64,000 nucleotides of DNA from Phaeobacter sp. QD34_24 (GTDB lineage Bacteria > Pseudomonadota > Alphaproteobacteria > Rhodobacterales > Rhodobacteraceae): the NCBI RefSeq assembly GCF_028890115.1, contig NZ_JARCJD010000011.1, positions 89,145 through 153,144 of the forward strand, given 5' to 3'. Position numbers and translations under genes: made by a program. Shown here piece by piece: positions 36,299 to 46,563 of the stretch (position 1 is its first letter; each line of letters opens with the position of its first letter). Below the pieces are notes generated by a model that had not been told where the DNA came from, made no database searches, and was given only the letters and a program-made list of their open reading frames with translations.

Positions 36299-37552
36299 AT
36301 GGTGGAACTGCCCGAACTGTCGCTGCCGGACGATCCGAAACTCGTCCAGAACATCACCCATTTCGCCCGTGCCCTGCGCAAGGCGGGGCTGCCCATCGGC
36401 CCCGGACGGGTGATCGACGCTGTGCAGGCAGTGGCGGCGGCGGGGTTCACCAGTCGGCAGGATTTCTACTGGGCGCTGCATGCCTGTTTCGTCACGCGCC
36501 CCGAACATCGCACGGTCTTTGCGCAGGTCTTCCGCCTCTACTGGCGCGACCCGAGGTTCCTGGAACATATGATGGCGGCGATGCTGCCCGCCATTCGCGG
36601 CGTGCAGGAAGAACGCGCCGCCAAACCGGCCGAGAAACGCGCCGCCGAGGCATTGCTGGATGGGGCGAACGAGCAGCTTGACCTGCCAGAGGGGCAAGAC
36701 GAGGAGGGCACCGAGTTCGAGATCGACGCATCCCTCACCATGTCCTCCGAAGAACGGCTGCGCAGCCTTGATTTCGAACAGATGAGCACCGAGGAAGTCG
36801 CCCGCGCCAAACGCATCCTGGCGCAGATGCGCCTGCCGGTGCAGCCGATCCAGTCGCGCCGCCTGATGGCGGCCCCGCGCGGAGAGCGGGCCGATTGGCG
36901 GCGCACCTTGCGCAACGCGGCACGCCGGGGCGGCGACCTGCAGGAGATCGCCCGCGCCAAGCGGCGCATTCGCTGGCCCAATCTGGTGGTGATCTGCGAT
37001 ATTTCCGGCTCCATGAGCCAGTATAGCCGTATCGTGCTGCATTTCCTGCATTCCGTGGCCAATCAAAAGGGCGCGGGCTGGGCGCGGGTGCATGGCTTCA
37101 CCTTTGGCACGCGCCTCACCAATATCACCCGCCATCTGGCCACGCGCGACGTGGATGCGGCATTGGCGGCCGCAGGCGCCGAGGCGCAGGACTGGGAGGG
37201 CGGCACCCGCATCGGATCCTGCCTGCATGAGTTCAACCGCGATTGGTCGCGGCGTGTGATGGGGCAGGGGGCGGTGGTGCTCTTGATCACCGACGGGCTG
37301 GACCGGGATGACCCGAACCAACTGGCCAAGGAAATGCAGCGCCTGCACCTGTCCGCGCGGCGGCTGATCTGGCTCAATCCGCTCTTGCGCTGGGAAGGCT
37401 TTGCCCCCAAGGCGCAAGGCATCCGCGCCATGCTGCCCCATGTGGACAGCTTCCGCGCAGGCCATTCCATCGCCTCGCTCGAGGATCTGGCGCGGGTGAT
37501 CTCCAGCCCTCAGGATCAGGGCGAAAAGGCGCGCCTGATGGCGCTGCTCTGA
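36299..37552 (+). CDS. VWA-domain CoxE-like protein of the form II cluster
   Basis: 417 residues from MVELPELSLP. The C-terminal VWA domain has metal-ion motif DISGSM (Asp near 234) and LLITDGLDRDD. The acidic middle region (about 120-150) precedes a basic segment. It forms the MoxR-VWA pair typical of metal-centre assembly. Its start is 16 bp after the MoxR gene; it is a paralogue of coxE at 4609. Confidence 0.9.
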   Translation: MVELPELSLPDDPKLVQNITHFARALRKAGLPIGPGRVIDAVQAVAAAGFTSRQDFYWALHACFVTRPEHRTVFAQVFRLYWRDPRFLEHMMAAMLPAIRGVQEERAAKPAEKRAAEALLDGANEQLDLPEGQDEEGTEFEIDASLTMSSEERLRSLDFEQMSTEEVARAKRILAQMRLPVQPIQSRRLMAAPRGERADWRRTLRNAARRGGDLQEIARAKRRIRWPNLVVICDISGSMSQYSRIVLHFLHSVANQKGAGWARVHGFTFGTRLTNITRHLATRDVDAALAAAGAEAQDWEGGTRIGSCLHEFNRDWSRRVMGQGAVVLLITDGLDRDDPNQLAKEMQRLHLSARRLIWLNPLLRWEGFAPKAQGIRAMLPHVDSFRAGHSIASLEDLARVISSPQDQGEKARLMALL

Positions 37553-37585
37553 TGGTTCTTTATTAATTCCGAAAATTGAATGTAT

Positions 37586-37599
37586 TTGATCTGGGTCAA
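37586..37599 (+). promoter_or_regulatory. FNR/FnrL-type box upstream of the YeeE/YedE pair
   Basis: TTGATCTGGGTCAA, a TTGAT-N4-GTCAA inverted repeat that matches the FNR-family consensus used by FnrL in Rhodobacteraceae. It lies 61 bp before the ATG of the first YeeE/YedE gene and 34 bp after the VWA gene. It suggests that the transporter pair is controlled by oxygen limitation (or by a DNR-type regulator). Confidence 0.65.
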
Positions 37600-37659
37600 G
37601 CGAGACCCCGTCGTAGCCTGCTATATTCCGCCGATGGAATGTGAAAAAGGAGGCTGAAG

Positions 37660-38211
37660 ATGGCCATGAACTGGAAAATCGGAGGGCTCCTGTTGGGGGG
37701 TGTCTTCTTTCTGGCGGTACTGCTGGTCAAGCCGATTGGTGTGTCCACGCAATTCGTGATCCTGGACGGGATCATCGGGGATGCGGTGAACAGCGAATTG
37801 GTGACCAAGACCGAGGAAGGCTATACCTCGACCAATGCCTATCTGGCGAAATCGAATGGCAAATACGCCAAGTCGGTGATGAACCCGCTCAATTACAGCT
37901 TTATCTTCGTGCTGGCGATGGCAGTGGGGGGCTTCCTGTCGGTGCTGACGCGTGGGGGTATTTCCGCACGTGAGCGCAGCATCCCGGAGCTGTGGCGCGC
38001 CAACATGGGTGACGGTGTCGCCCTACGATACGGGGCGGCCTTTGTCGGTGGCTTCATCGTTCTATACGGGGCGCGCCTCGCTGGGGGCTGTACCTCGGGG
38101 CATATGATGTCGGGCATGATGCAGACCTCGCTCTCGGGGTATATCTTTGCCGCCGGTGCCTTTGCCGCCGCGATCCCCGTGTCCCTGATGCTGTTCAAGA
38201 AGGAGGCCTGA
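37660..38211 (+). CDS. YeeE/YedE-family sulfur-compound transporter, first half
   Basis: 183 residues with about four transmembrane helices and the family motif GGCTSGHMMSG (about 145-155), whose Cys is thought to handle sulfane sulfur in the TsuA thiosulfate transporter. An extended hydrophilic loop (about 45-70) is probably periplasmic. An AAGGAGG site precedes the start. It forms a two-gene split transporter with the next gene, whose ATG is 4 bp downstream of its stop. Confidence 0.87.
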   Translation: MAMNWKIGGLLLGGVFFLAVLLVKPIGVSTQFVILDGIIGDAVNSELVTKTEEGYTSTNAYLAKSNGKYAKSVMNPLNYSFIFVLAMAVGGFLSVLTRGGISARERSIPELWRANMGDGVALRYGAAFVGGFIVLYGARLAGGCTSGHMMSGMMQTSLSGYIFAAGAFAAAIPVSLMLFKKEA

Positions 38212-38214
38212 GCC

Positions 38215-38805
38215 ATGACGTCTATCATTCTCGCAATCGTTATCGGTGTCGCCTTTGGCGCGGTTCTGGACCGGATCGGTGCCTCCAATCCGAACATGAT
38301 CGGTAAGATGCTGAACCTCACGAACCTCAACCTGGCCAAGACCATCCTTCTGGCCATCGGCACCGGATCGGTGCTGATGTTCGCAGGGCAGATGCTGGGC
38401 CTTGTCGATGTGGGCCATATGTCGGTGAAGGCTGCCTATGTGGGCGTCTTCATCGGTGGCTTGATGCTGGGCGCGGGCTGGGCGCTGGCGGGCTATTGCC
38501 CCGGTACCGGCGTGGTCGCGGCGGCCTCGGGGCGCAAGGATGCGCTGTTCTTCATCGCGGGCGGCCTTCTGGGCGCCGCGGCCTATATGGTCACCTATCC
38601 GATGTGGAAATCGAGCGGCCTGCTGGACAGTATCGCGGGCGGCAAGGTCACCCTGGGCACCGTGCCGGGATCCAAGTTCGAAGGCATCACCGCGCTGTCG
38701 GGCGATATCCTCGGCATCGTCCTGGGCCTTGGTTTCATCGTGCTGGCTTTTGCCCTGCCAGAGCGTCTGACGCCCTCGAAATCGGAGCTGCAACCGGCTG
38801 AATAA
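38215..38805 (+). CDS. YeeE/YedE-family sulfur-compound transporter, second half
   Basis: 196 residues, about five transmembrane helices, with the matching half-motif GYCPGTGV (about 91-98). Together with the preceding gene it gives the two Cys-containing half-channels of a YeeE/TsuA-type importer. Sits between the MoxR/VWA genes and the Moco maturation genes. A GC-rich hairpin follows it. Confidence 0.87.
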   Translation: MTSIILAIVIGVAFGAVLDRIGASNPNMIGKMLNLTNLNLAKTILLAIGTGSVLMFAGQMLGLVDVGHMSVKAAYVGVFIGGLMLGAGWALAGYCPGTGVVAAASGRKDALFFIAGGLLGAAAYMVTYPMWKSSGLLDSIAGGKVTLGTVPGSKFEGITALSGDILGIVLGLGFIVLAFALPERLTPSKSELQPAE

Positions 38806-38835
38806 GCGCCCTCCCGCGCTTGTGACAGGCCAAGG

Positions 38836-38867
38836 CGCCCGCCGGTCCCGGCGGGCGTTCGTCGTTT
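38836..38867 (+). terminator. Hairpin after the YeeE/YedE pair
   Basis: Perfect 9-bp stem CGCCCGCCG/CGGCGGGCG with GTCC loop, followed by TTCGTCGTTTT. A moderately good rho-independent terminator, which would separate the transporter pair from the XdhC-like gene. Confidence 0.65.
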
Positions 38868-38951
38868 TGCGATGCGTTTTCGGCTTGAAACCCGCCCGGT
38901 TCACGTCAACCTTGGGGGTAACAGGGGCGGAAGACAGGCCGGGAGGATGGC

Positions 38952-39935
38952 ATGACAGGGGAAACCGCGCGGTTTGAGAACGCGCCGGAGGTGGCGCTTG
39001 CGTGGCATGGGGATGGTACGGGGGCTGCCTTGGCGACGGTGGTGCAGACCTGGGGCTCGGCGCCGCGCCGGGCTGGCTCGCAGCTGGTGGTGGGCGGAGA
39101 TGGCCGCATCGAAGGCTCGGTCTCGGGGGGCTGCGTCGAAAGCGCCGTGGTCTTCGAGGCGCTGGAGGCGATCCAGGACGGGCAGCACCGGCTCTTGGAA
39201 TTCGGGGTCAGCGACGATGATGCCTTTGCCGTGGGCCTGGCCTGCGGTGGCACCATCAAGGTGCTGGTGGAACCCGTGGGCGGCGCCCTGCCGGTGGATC
39301 TGCTGGAGGAGCTGGTCGCGGCCCGCAAGGCGCGCCAGGCGCTGGCCTATGAGGTCAACCTGGAAACGGGCGCGCGGCGTCTGGTGCGCGATGGTTACGG
39401 CGACCGGCTGCGCATGGATCGCTCGGGGCTTGAGGAAGACGGCAAGACCTTTGTCGCCATTCACAACCCGCCGCTGCGGCTGATCGTGGTGGGGGCGGTG
39501 CATATCGCCCAGGCCCTGGTGCCCATGGCGCGGATCGCGGGCTATGATCCGGTGGTGATCGACCCGCGCGAAGCCTTTGCCGCCGCCGCACGCTTCCCGG
39601 GTGAGCGGCTGATGGATGACTGGCCGGATGAGGCGGTGGAAAAGCTGGGCCTAGATGCGCGCACCGCGCTGGTTCTTTTGACCCATGATCCGAAGCTCGA
39701 CGATCCCGCACTTGAGGCGGCGCTGGGTGCCGACTGTTTCTACATCGGCGCGCTGGGTTCGACCCGCACCCATGCCAAGCGGGTGGAGCGGCTGACGGCA
39801 GCGGGCTTCACGGCAGAGCAGATCGGGCAGATCCACGGGCCCATCGGCCTCGATATCGGCGCGGCGGGACCGTCGGAAATCGCCGTGTCGATCCTGGCCG
39901 AGATGACCGCGGTTCTGCGCGGCAAACGCCCATGA
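38952..39935 (+). CDS. XdhC-family Moco maturation protein
   Basis: 327 residues. The N-terminal XdhC domain has GSVSGGCVES and LACGGTIKVLVEP, and the C-terminal Rossmann domain has RLIVVGAVHIAQAL and GALGSTRTH. XdhC proteins bind and sulfurate molybdenum cofactor before insertion in xanthine-dehydrogenase-type enzymes. It overlaps the next gene by ATGA. It is longer than, and only distantly similar to, coxF at 5793. Confidence 0.92.
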   Translation: MTGETARFENAPEVALAWHGDGTGAALATVVQTWGSAPRRAGSQLVVGGDGRIEGSVSGGCVESAVVFEALEAIQDGQHRLLEFGVSDDDAFAVGLACGGTIKVLVEPVGGALPVDLLEELVAARKARQALAYEVNLETGARRLVRDGYGDRLRMDRSGLEEDGKTFVAIHNPPLRLIVVGAVHIAQALVPMARIAGYDPVVIDPREAFAAAARFPGERLMDDWPDEAVEKLGLDARTALVLLTHDPKLDDPALEAALGADCFYIGALGSTRTHAKRVERLTAAGFTAEQIGQIHGPIGLDIGAAGPSEIAVSILAEMTAVLRGKRP

Positions 39936-40948
39936 GGTTCGGCCCTGTTCCGCTGGATCAGGCCGAGGGCGCGATCCTGGCGCACTCCCTGCAACTGAAG
40001 GCGCGCAAGATTGCCAAGGGGACCGAACTGAGCGCCGCAGATCTGCGTGATCTCGCAGCGGAAGACCGGACAGAGGTGATCGTTGCCCGCCTTGAGCCGG
40101 GTGACCTGCATGAGGATGCCGCCGCAGAGGCCCTGGCGCGGGCGATTGTCCCGGATGAGGTGGCGCAGGGTCTGCGCATTTCCGGCGCCGGGGCAGGGCG
40201 CGTGAACCTTTACGCCCGGACCTGCGGCGTGGTGCAGCTGGACCGGGCGCGGCTGGAGGCGGTGAACGCGGTGGATCCGATGATTTCCATCGCGACGGTG
40301 CCCGAGTATCACCGGGTCGATGTGGACGGCATGGTGGCCACCATCAAGATCATTGCCTACGGGGTGCCGGAGGCGGATCTGACACAGGCGGCCAAGGACG
40401 CGAGCGGTGCAATGCGGGTGCTGGCGCCGGTCTACAGGACCGCGACCCTGATCGAAACGCGGGTGAGCGACGAGACCCCTTCGGACAAGGGGCGCGCGGC
40501 CATGGCTGGGCGGCTGGACCGGATGGGGATGGACCTGACCGATCGCGTGGTGGTGCCGCACCGCGAGGCGGAGCTGTCAACGGCCATCGCCGCAGCACCC
40601 GGCGAGGTGATCCTGGTGCTGACCGGCTCTGCCACCTCCGATCCCATGGATGTGGCGCCGCAGGCGCTGCGCCGCGCTGGGGGGCAGGTGACGCGGTTTG
40701 GCATGCCGGTGGATCCGGGCAACCTGTTGTTTTTGGGAAGCTTTGGCGACCGGCCCGTGATCGGCCTGCCGGGCTGCGCACGTTCGCCCGCGCTCAATGG
40801 CGCCGATTGGGTGCTGGAGCGGGTGATCTCAGGCGTCGATGTGACCTCCGAGGATATTGCCGCCATGGGAGTCGGCGGATTGCTGAAGGAGATTCCCACC
40901 CGTCCCATGCCGCGCCGCGCTGCACCGGGCGGTTCCGGGACAGGATGA
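39932..40948 (+). CDS. Molybdopterin-binding (MoeA/MogA-domain-like) protein
   Basis: 338 residues. N-terminal MRFGPVPLDQAEGAILAHS is typical of the molybdopterin-binding half of proteins often fused to a MobA-like nucleotidyltransferase; the C-terminal part has VLTGSATSDPMD and RFGMPVDPGNLL, as in MoCF_biosynth domains. No MobA domain is attached. Probably a Moco carrier or modifier for the coxSLM product encoded next. Confidence 0.82.
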   Translation: MRFGPVPLDQAEGAILAHSLQLKARKIAKGTELSAADLRDLAAEDRTEVIVARLEPGDLHEDAAAEALARAIVPDEVAQGLRISGAGAGRVNLYARTCGVVQLDRARLEAVNAVDPMISIATVPEYHRVDVDGMVATIKIIAYGVPEADLTQAAKDASGAMRVLAPVYRTATLIETRVSDETPSDKGRAAMAGRLDRMGMDLTDRVVVPHREAELSTAIAAAPGEVILVLTGSATSDPMDVAPQALRRAGGQVTRFGMPVDPGNLLFLGSFGDRPVIGLPGCARSPALNGADWVLERVISGVDVTSEDIAAMGVGGLLKEIPTRPMPRRAAPGGSGTG

Positions 40949-41028
40949 CATCCACGGCCTTTGCTAGTGACGTCTTTGTGCGCAAAATGTCCCATGTCTT
41001 CAGGTCGTTAGTCCCGCGATTTGACCAT

Positions 41029-41057
41029 TTGACAAAAATGTTGGGGGCGAATGCATT
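41029..41057 (+). promoter_or_regulatory. Candidate sigma-70 promoter for form II coxSLM
   Basis: A perfect -35 TTGACA at 41029-41034, then 17 bp, then TGCATT at 41052-41057 (3 of 6 to TATAAT). It lies 76 bp upstream of the coxS start in a 184-bp AT-richer gap. Confidence 0.4.
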
Positions 41058-41132
41058 TCAGGGGGTTCGCGCAAGGGGAATCCCGTGCTTAACTCGCTCT
41101 CAGCCAACAAAAGTAGCGAATGGGAGGAATTC

Positions 41133-41618
<486 letters not shown>

Positions 41619-41723
41619 AGCCATACCACCCAGGGCCGCGCAGGGAGGCGTTGCCCCGGCAAAAGCATTTGCATGACCAAGAGATGCGCAACAGACGCAT
41701 CATCCAGGGAGGAGAATTGGACT

Positions 41724-44087
41724 ATGCCAAAGGATAGTGGCATCGGCGCCAGCCCGAAGCGGCGCGAAGACCTGCGGTTCCTGACGGGAACCGGCAATTA
41801 CACCGACGATATCAACCTTAGCGGCCAGGCCTATGTGCATTTCCTGCGCTCGGACGTGGCCCATGGCAAGATCAACGGGATCGATACGGCGGCGGCAGCA
41901 GCCATGCCCGGCGTCATCCGCATCTTCACCGGCGCCGATTTCGAAGGGGTGGGATCCATCCCCTGCGGCTGGCAGGTGACCGACCGCCACGGGCAACCGA
42001 TGCAGGAACCAGCCCACCCGGTGCTGGCCCAGGGCAAGGTCCGCTATGTGGGCGATGCCATCGCCGCCGTTGTCGCCGAAAGCCGCGAACAGGCCCGCGA
42101 TGCCGCCGAGGCGATTGAGCTGGACATCGAGGAGCTGCCCGCCGTCATCGACATGAAGGAGGCCGTCAAGGAGGGCGCCCCCAAGGTGCATGACGATCTC
42201 ACCTCGAACCTCTGCTATGACTGGGGCTTCGTGGAAGAAAACAAACCGGCGGTCGAGGAAGCCTTTGCCAATGCGGCCCATGTGACCACGCTGGAGCTGG
42301 TCAACAACCGCCTGGTCGCCAACCCGATGGAGCCGCGCGTGGCGGTGGGCGATTTCAACCGGGCAACAGGGGAATCGACGCTCTACACCACCTCGCAGAA
42401 CCCCCATGTGATCCGCCTTCTGATGGGCGCCTTCGTCTTGGGCATCCCCGAGCACAAGCTGCGCGTCATCGCCCCGGATGTGGGCGGCGGTTTCGGTACC
42501 AAGATCTTCCACTATGCCGAGGAAGCCTTCTGTACCTTCGCGGCCAAGGCATTGAACCGGGCGGTCAAATGGACCTCCACCCGCTCCGAGGCCTTCATGA
42601 CGGATGCGCACGGGCGCGATCACGTGACCAAGATCGAACTGGCCCTGGATGCGGAGAACAACTTTACCGCCATTCGCACCGATACCTACGCCAACATGGG
42701 TGCCTATCTCAGCACCTTTGCGCCTTCGGTTCCGACCTGGTTGCATGGCACGCTGATGGCGGGCAACTACAAGACGCCGCTAATCTATGTGAACGTGAAG
42801 GCCGTCTTCACCAACACGGTGCCGGTGGATGCCTATCGTGGTGCCGGCCGCCCCGAGGCGACATTCCAGCTGGAGCGGGTGATCGACAAGGCCGCGCGCG
42901 AGCTGGGCGTCGATCCCATCGCGCTGCGCCGTCAGAACTTCATCACCGAGTTCCCCTATGCCACCCCGGTGGCGGTGGAATATGACACCGGTGACTATCA
43001 CGCGACCATGGACAAGCTGATCGATGTTGCCGATTTCGCAGGCTTCAAGGCGCGCCGCGCCGAGAGCGAGAAGAACGGCAAGCTGCGTGGCCTTGGCGTC
43101 AACTGCTATATCGAGGCCTGCGGCATCGCGCCCAGTAACCTTGTCGGGCAGCTTGGTGCGCGTGCGGGTCTCTATGAAAGCGCCACGGTGCGGGTCAATG
43201 CGACCGGCGGCCTGGTGGTGATGACCGGCAGCCACAGCCACGGGCAGGGGCATGAAACCTCCTTCCCGCAGGTGATCGCAGATATGATCGGCATTGACGA
43301 AAGCATGGTCGAGATCGTGCATGGCGACACCGCCAACACGCCGATGGGCATGGGCACCTATGGCTCGCGCTCCCTCGCCGTGGGTGGCTCTGCCATGGTG
43401 CGGGCGACGGAAAAGATCATCGCCAAGGCCAAGAAGATCGCCGCCCATATCCTGGAAGCCTCCGACGCGGATATCGAGTTGAAGGACGGTCAGTTCTCGG
43501 TTGCGGGCACGGACAAGTCCTTGGCCTGGGGTGATGTCACGCTGGCGGCCTATGTGCCGCACAACTACCCGCTGGAGGATATGGAGCCGGGGCTGGAGGA
43601 GACCGCCTTCTACGATCCGGCGAACTTCACCTATCCCTCGGGCGCCTATGCCTGCGAGGTGGAGGTCGATCCCGAGACCGGCAAGATCACCATCGAACGC
43701 TTTGCGGCTGCCGATGACTTTGGCAATATCGTCAACCCGATGATCGTGGACGGTCAGGTGCATGGCGGTATCGGTCAGGGCATCGGCCAGGCGCTGCTTG
43801 AAGGCTGTGTCTATGATGAGAACGGCCAGCTTCTGTCCGCCTCCTACATGGATTACGCCATGCCGCGCGCCGATGATCTGCCCTTCTACCAGGTGGATCA
43901 TTCCTGCCAGACACCCTGTACCCACAACCCCTTGGGCGTGAAGGGCTGCGGTGAGGCCGGCGCCATCGGATCGCCCCCGGCGGTGGTCAACGCGGTGGTC
44001 GATGCGCTGCAATCGGCAGGCAAGGACGTGACACATATCGACATGCCGCTGACCCCGAACCGGGTCTGGTCGGCGATGAACAGCTGA
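41724..44087 (+). CDS. coxL: CoxL-type molybdopterin subunit, form II (xanthine dehydrogenase family)
   Basis: 787 residues from the ATG after GGGAGGAG. The active-site loop is AYRGAGR (about 370-376), the form II signature with no copper-ligand Cys, so this is probably not a CO dehydrogenase in the strict sense; the true substrate is unknown. GGGFGTK molybdopterin contact and C-terminal [12 protein letters not shown] are present. It is flanked by its [2Fe-2S] and FAD subunits and preceded by maturation genes. Confidence 0.94.
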   Translation: MPKDSGIGASPKRREDLRFLTGTGNYTDDINLSGQAYVHFLRSDVAHGKINGIDTAAAAAMPGVIRIFTGADFEGVGSIPCGWQVTDRHGQPMQEPAHPVLAQGKVRYVGDAIAAVVAESREQARDAAEAIELDIEELPAVIDMKEAVKEGAPKVHDDLTSNLCYDWGFVEENKPAVEEAFANAAHVTTLELVNNRLVANPMEPRVAVGDFNRATGESTLYTTSQNPHVIRLLMGAFVLGIPEHKLRVIAPDVGGGFGTKIFHYAEEAFCTFAAKALNRAVKWTSTRSEAFMTDAHGRDHVTKIELALDAENNFTAIRTDTYANMGAYLSTFAPSVPTWLHGTLMAGNYKTPLIYVNVKAVFTNTVPVDAYRGAGRPEATFQLERVIDKAARELGVDPIALRRQNFITEFPYATPVAVEYDTGDYHATMDKLIDVADFAGFKARRAESEKNGKLRGLGVNCYIEACGIAPSNLVGQLGARAGLYESATVRVNATGGLVVMTGSHSHGQGHETSFPQVIADMIGIDESMVEIVHGDTANTPMGMGTYGSRSLAVGGSAMVRATEKIIAKAKKIAAHILEASDADIELKDGQFSVAGTDKSLAWGDVTLAAYVPHNYPLEDMEPGLEETAFYDPANFTYPSGAYACEVEVDPETGKITIERFAAADDFGNIVNPMIVDGQVHGGIGQGIGQALLEGCVYDENGQLLSASYMDYAMPRADDLPFYQVDHSCQTPCTHNPLGVKGCGEAGAIGSPPAVVNAVVDALQSAGKDVTHIDMPLTPNRVWSAMNS

Positions 44088-44184
44088 ACCGGGGCAGGGG
44101 CGCGGGCTGCGCCCCTCCATCCCGATAGTTTTGGACAAAAGAACAAGGGGCCAGGCCCCGGAATTCTTTGGGAAGGAAAACGGA

Positions 44185-44976
44185 ATGTATAATTTCGAGT
44201 TTGAAAAACCGGCCACCATCGCCGATGCGGTTGCCGCGCTCGGCGCGGAGGACGCGCAGGCGCTGGGCGGCGGTCAGACGCTGCTGCCGACGATGAAGCA
44301 GCGCCTTGCGATGCCCACGAAACTGGTCTCGCTGAGTGGAATTGGTGAAATGCAGGGCGTCTGCAGCAACAATGACGGCAGCCTTTCGATCGGCGGCGCC
44401 ACCACCCATGCCACCGTCGCGGCAGAGGCCGCAGCGCAGTATCCGGCGCTGGCGGATCTGGCCAGCCACATCGGCGATCCTGCGGTGCGCAACCGGGGCA
44501 CAATTGGTGGTTCGCTGGCCAATAACGATCCGGCGGCCTGCTACCCGGCGGCGGCGCTGGGATCGGGGGCGACCATCGTGACCAATGCCCGTGAAATCGC
44601 GGCGGATGACTATTTCCAGGGGCTGTTCACCACGGCGCTGGAGGAGGGCGAAATCATCACCGGCGTGCGCTTCCCGGTGCCGGAGGCCGCGAATTATCAG
44701 AAGTTCCTGCAGCCCGCCTCGCGCTTTGCGCTGGTGGGGGTTTTTGTGGCCAAGTTCGCCGATGGCGTGCGTGTCGCGGTGACCGGTGCCTCCGAGGACG
44801 GTGTGTTCCGCTGGAGCGAGGCCGAACAGGCGCTCAGTGCCTCGTTCAGCCCGGAGGCGGTCAATGGCCTGCAGGTCGACCCGGCCAACATGATGGGCGA
44901 TATCCACGGCACCAAGGAGTACCGCGCCCATCTGATCGGGGTTCTGACCAAACGCGCCGTGGCAGCTGCAAGCTAA
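44185..44976 (+). CDS. coxM: CoxM-type FAD subunit, form II
   Basis: 263 residues from MYNFEFEKP, after GGAAGGAAAA. Flavin motifs GGGQTLLP (about 33-40) and [13 protein letters not shown] (about 111-123). Last gene of the form II coxSLM unit; a terminator hairpin follows. Confidence 0.93.
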   Translation: MYNFEFEKPATIADAVAALGAEDAQALGGGQTLLPTMKQRLAMPTKLVSLSGIGEMQGVCSNNDGSLSIGGATTHATVAAEAAAQYPALADLASHIGDPAVRNRGTIGGSLANNDPAACYPAAALGSGATIVTNAREIAADDYFQGLFTTALEEGEIITGVRFPVPEAANYQKFLQPASRFALVGVFVAKFADGVRVAVTGASEDGVFRWSEAEQALSASFSPEAVNGLQVDPANMMGDIHGTKEYRAHLIGVLTKRAVAAAS

Positions 44977-44995
44977 ATCCGTCACCCGGAACGGA

Positions 44996-45022
44996 AAAGG
45001 GCCTCGCATCGCGGGGCCCTTT
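44996..45022. terminator. Terminator between coxM (form II) and the convergent methyltransferase
   Basis: AAAGGGCC/GGCCCTTT stem with a GC-rich loop. Flanked by A/T on both sides, so it may serve both converging transcripts. Confidence 0.7.
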
Positions 45023-45045
45023 GTCATCTAGGCTGTCATGTGGGA

Positions 45046-45645
45046 TCAGCCGGGCTTGCGCGCCACGAAATCAATGAGGGCAGACATGCCGACATGGCCG
45101 CGCCCCTCTTGGACCTCGCGTTCATAGGCGCGGTTTTCCAGGATCTCCCAGCCTGCAAAATCCGTCGCCAGCTGGCCTTCGGTATACATGTTCTCGGCAA
45201 AGGGCGGCCCGCCGGTGCCGTGCTCCAACTGTTCGGGCGTGTAGCCATGCAACAGAAGCACCCCGCCGGGTTTCAGGCTGCGTTTCATGCCTTCAAACTG
45301 CACCCGCCGTGCGTCGGGGCCGACGAACTGGATGAAGATGCCCGCAACCAGATCAAAGGCATCCTCGGGCCAGTCGTGGTTCAGGATGTCGACCTCGCGA
45401 AAATCCACCGAAACGCCGTGCTCTGCCGCCAGATCGCGGGCGCGGGCAATGGCTGTGGGGGCGAATTCATAGGCGGTGACCTCCATGCCCTTTGCTGCCA
45501 TATAGACCGAGTTGCGCCCCTCGCCATCGGCCACCGACAGGGCGGTCTGACCGGGGCTGAGATAGGCACTGTGCTCGACTAGGAACCGGGCCGGATCCTT
45601 GCCAAAGACGTAGTCGCCCGATTTCGAATACCGCTCTTCCCACAT
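45046..45645 (-). CDS. Class I SAM-dependent methyltransferase
   Basis: 199 residues from MWEERYSKSG. SAM motif LSVADGEGRNS (about 37-47), motif II FDLVAGIF and LKPGGVLLLHGY. It resembles the thiopurine/tellurite-resistance-like (TehB/SmtA) group; the substrate is unknown. Upstream in-frame extension rejected because it lacks family similarity. Confidence 0.83.
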   Translation of the reverse strand: MWEERYSKSGDYVFGKDPARFLVEHSAYLSPGQTALSVADGEGRNSVYMAAKGMEVTAYEFAPTAIARARDLAAEHGVSVDFREVDILNHDWPEDAFDLVAGIFIQFVGPDARRVQFEGMKRSLKPGGVLLLHGYTPEQLEHGTGGPPFAENMYTEGQLATDFAGWEILENRAYEREVQEGRGHVGMSALIDFVARKPG

Positions 45646-45750
45646 GGTCGACGCTCCGCTGTCCGTCTGCGATGATGGGCGGCACAATGACAAAGCCCCC
45701 GGCGCAGTCAAGCACCGGGGGCAAAACACTGCCTAGTCTGCGCCGCAGCT

Positions 45751-46299
45751 TTACTTCTGCGGCAGCGGGCCGATCATCATGATCATCTGACGGCCTTCCA
45801 TCTTGGGCATGTTCTCGATCTTGCCGATTTCCTTCACGTCCTCGGCAACGCGCTCCAGCAACTCGCGGCCCAGGTTCTGGTGGGCCATTTCGCGGCCACG
45901 GAAACGCAGGGTGACCTTCACCTTGTCGCCGTTTTCCAGGAACTTGAACACATTGCGCATCTTCACATCATAGTCGTGCGTGTCCGTGTTGGGGCGGAAC
46001 TTGACCTCTTTGACCTCGATGATCTTCTGCTTCTTGCGGGCTTCGCTTTCGCGCTTCTGCTGTTCGTACTTGAACTTGCCGAAGTCCATGATCTTACACA
46101 CGGGCGGGTTCGCGTTGGGCGAGATCTCCACAAGGTCCAGACCTGCTTCCGCTGCCATCTCCATCGCCTTGGCGGGGTGGACAACGCCAACATTTTCCCC
46201 TTCGGCGCCGATCAGGCGGATTTCGGGTGCACGGATCTTTTCGTTTGTGCGCGGGCCGGTATCACGTTGCGGCGGCGCATTATGAGGTCTGCGGGCTAT
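45751..46299 (-). CDS. infC: Translation initiation factor IF-3, non-AUG start
   Basis: 182 residues if started at ATA (46297-46299), which lies eight bases after AAAGGA. No ATG exists at the expected position, and the IF-3 N-terminus [10 protein letters not shown]...INE-type (here [15 protein letters not shown]) is fully conserved upstream of the first in-frame ATG at 46164. C-terminal domain with [13 protein letters not shown]-3 releases 30S subunits and checks start codons; rare start codons on infC allow autoregulation in E. coli (AUU), and the same is plausible here. Confidence 0.9.
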   Translation of the reverse strand: MARRPHNAPPQRDTGPRTNEKIRAPEIRLIGAEGENVGVVHPAKAMEMAAEAGLDLVEISPNANPPVCKIMDFGKFKYEQQKRESEARKKQKIIEVKEVKFRPNTDTHDYDVKMRNVFKFLENGDKVKVTLRFRGREMAHQNLGRELLERVAEDVKEIGKIENMPKMEGRQMIMMIGPLPQK

Positions 46300-46437
46300 G
46301 GGTTCAATCCTTTGATGGTTGCCATTTTTCGAGCACGAAACGTAAACCGGGCGGCGGCGTCTTTCAAGCGGGAACCGCTAAGGGCAGGGGAGAAAGTGGA
46401 TAATGTTGCGGGGGAATCCCGCAAGGAGGCACCGACC

Positions 46438-46563
46438 ATGCGCCGCCTGTCGTCCCAAAGCCTGCCGCCCGCGGCGACGGCCCCGCAGTTTAGCCTGGGC
46501 GGGGCTGGCGGAGAGATCGACCGGGATGCGATTCGTCCGCCGAGCCAGGCCTGGAAGCCTTAG
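46438..46563 (+). CDS. 41-residue hypothetical protein
   Basis: A short ORF with a near-perfect ribosome site AAGGAGG eight bases before the ATG, encoding a 41-residue Pro/Ala/Ser-rich peptide (MRRLSSQSLPPA... ending PSQAWKP). It is divergent from infC and its stop overlaps the stop of the convergent fpr gene by four bases. I do not recognise a family; translation is suggested mainly by the ribosome site. Confidence 0.45.
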   Translation: MRRLSSQSLPPAATAPQFSLGGAGGEIDRDAIRPPSQAWKP

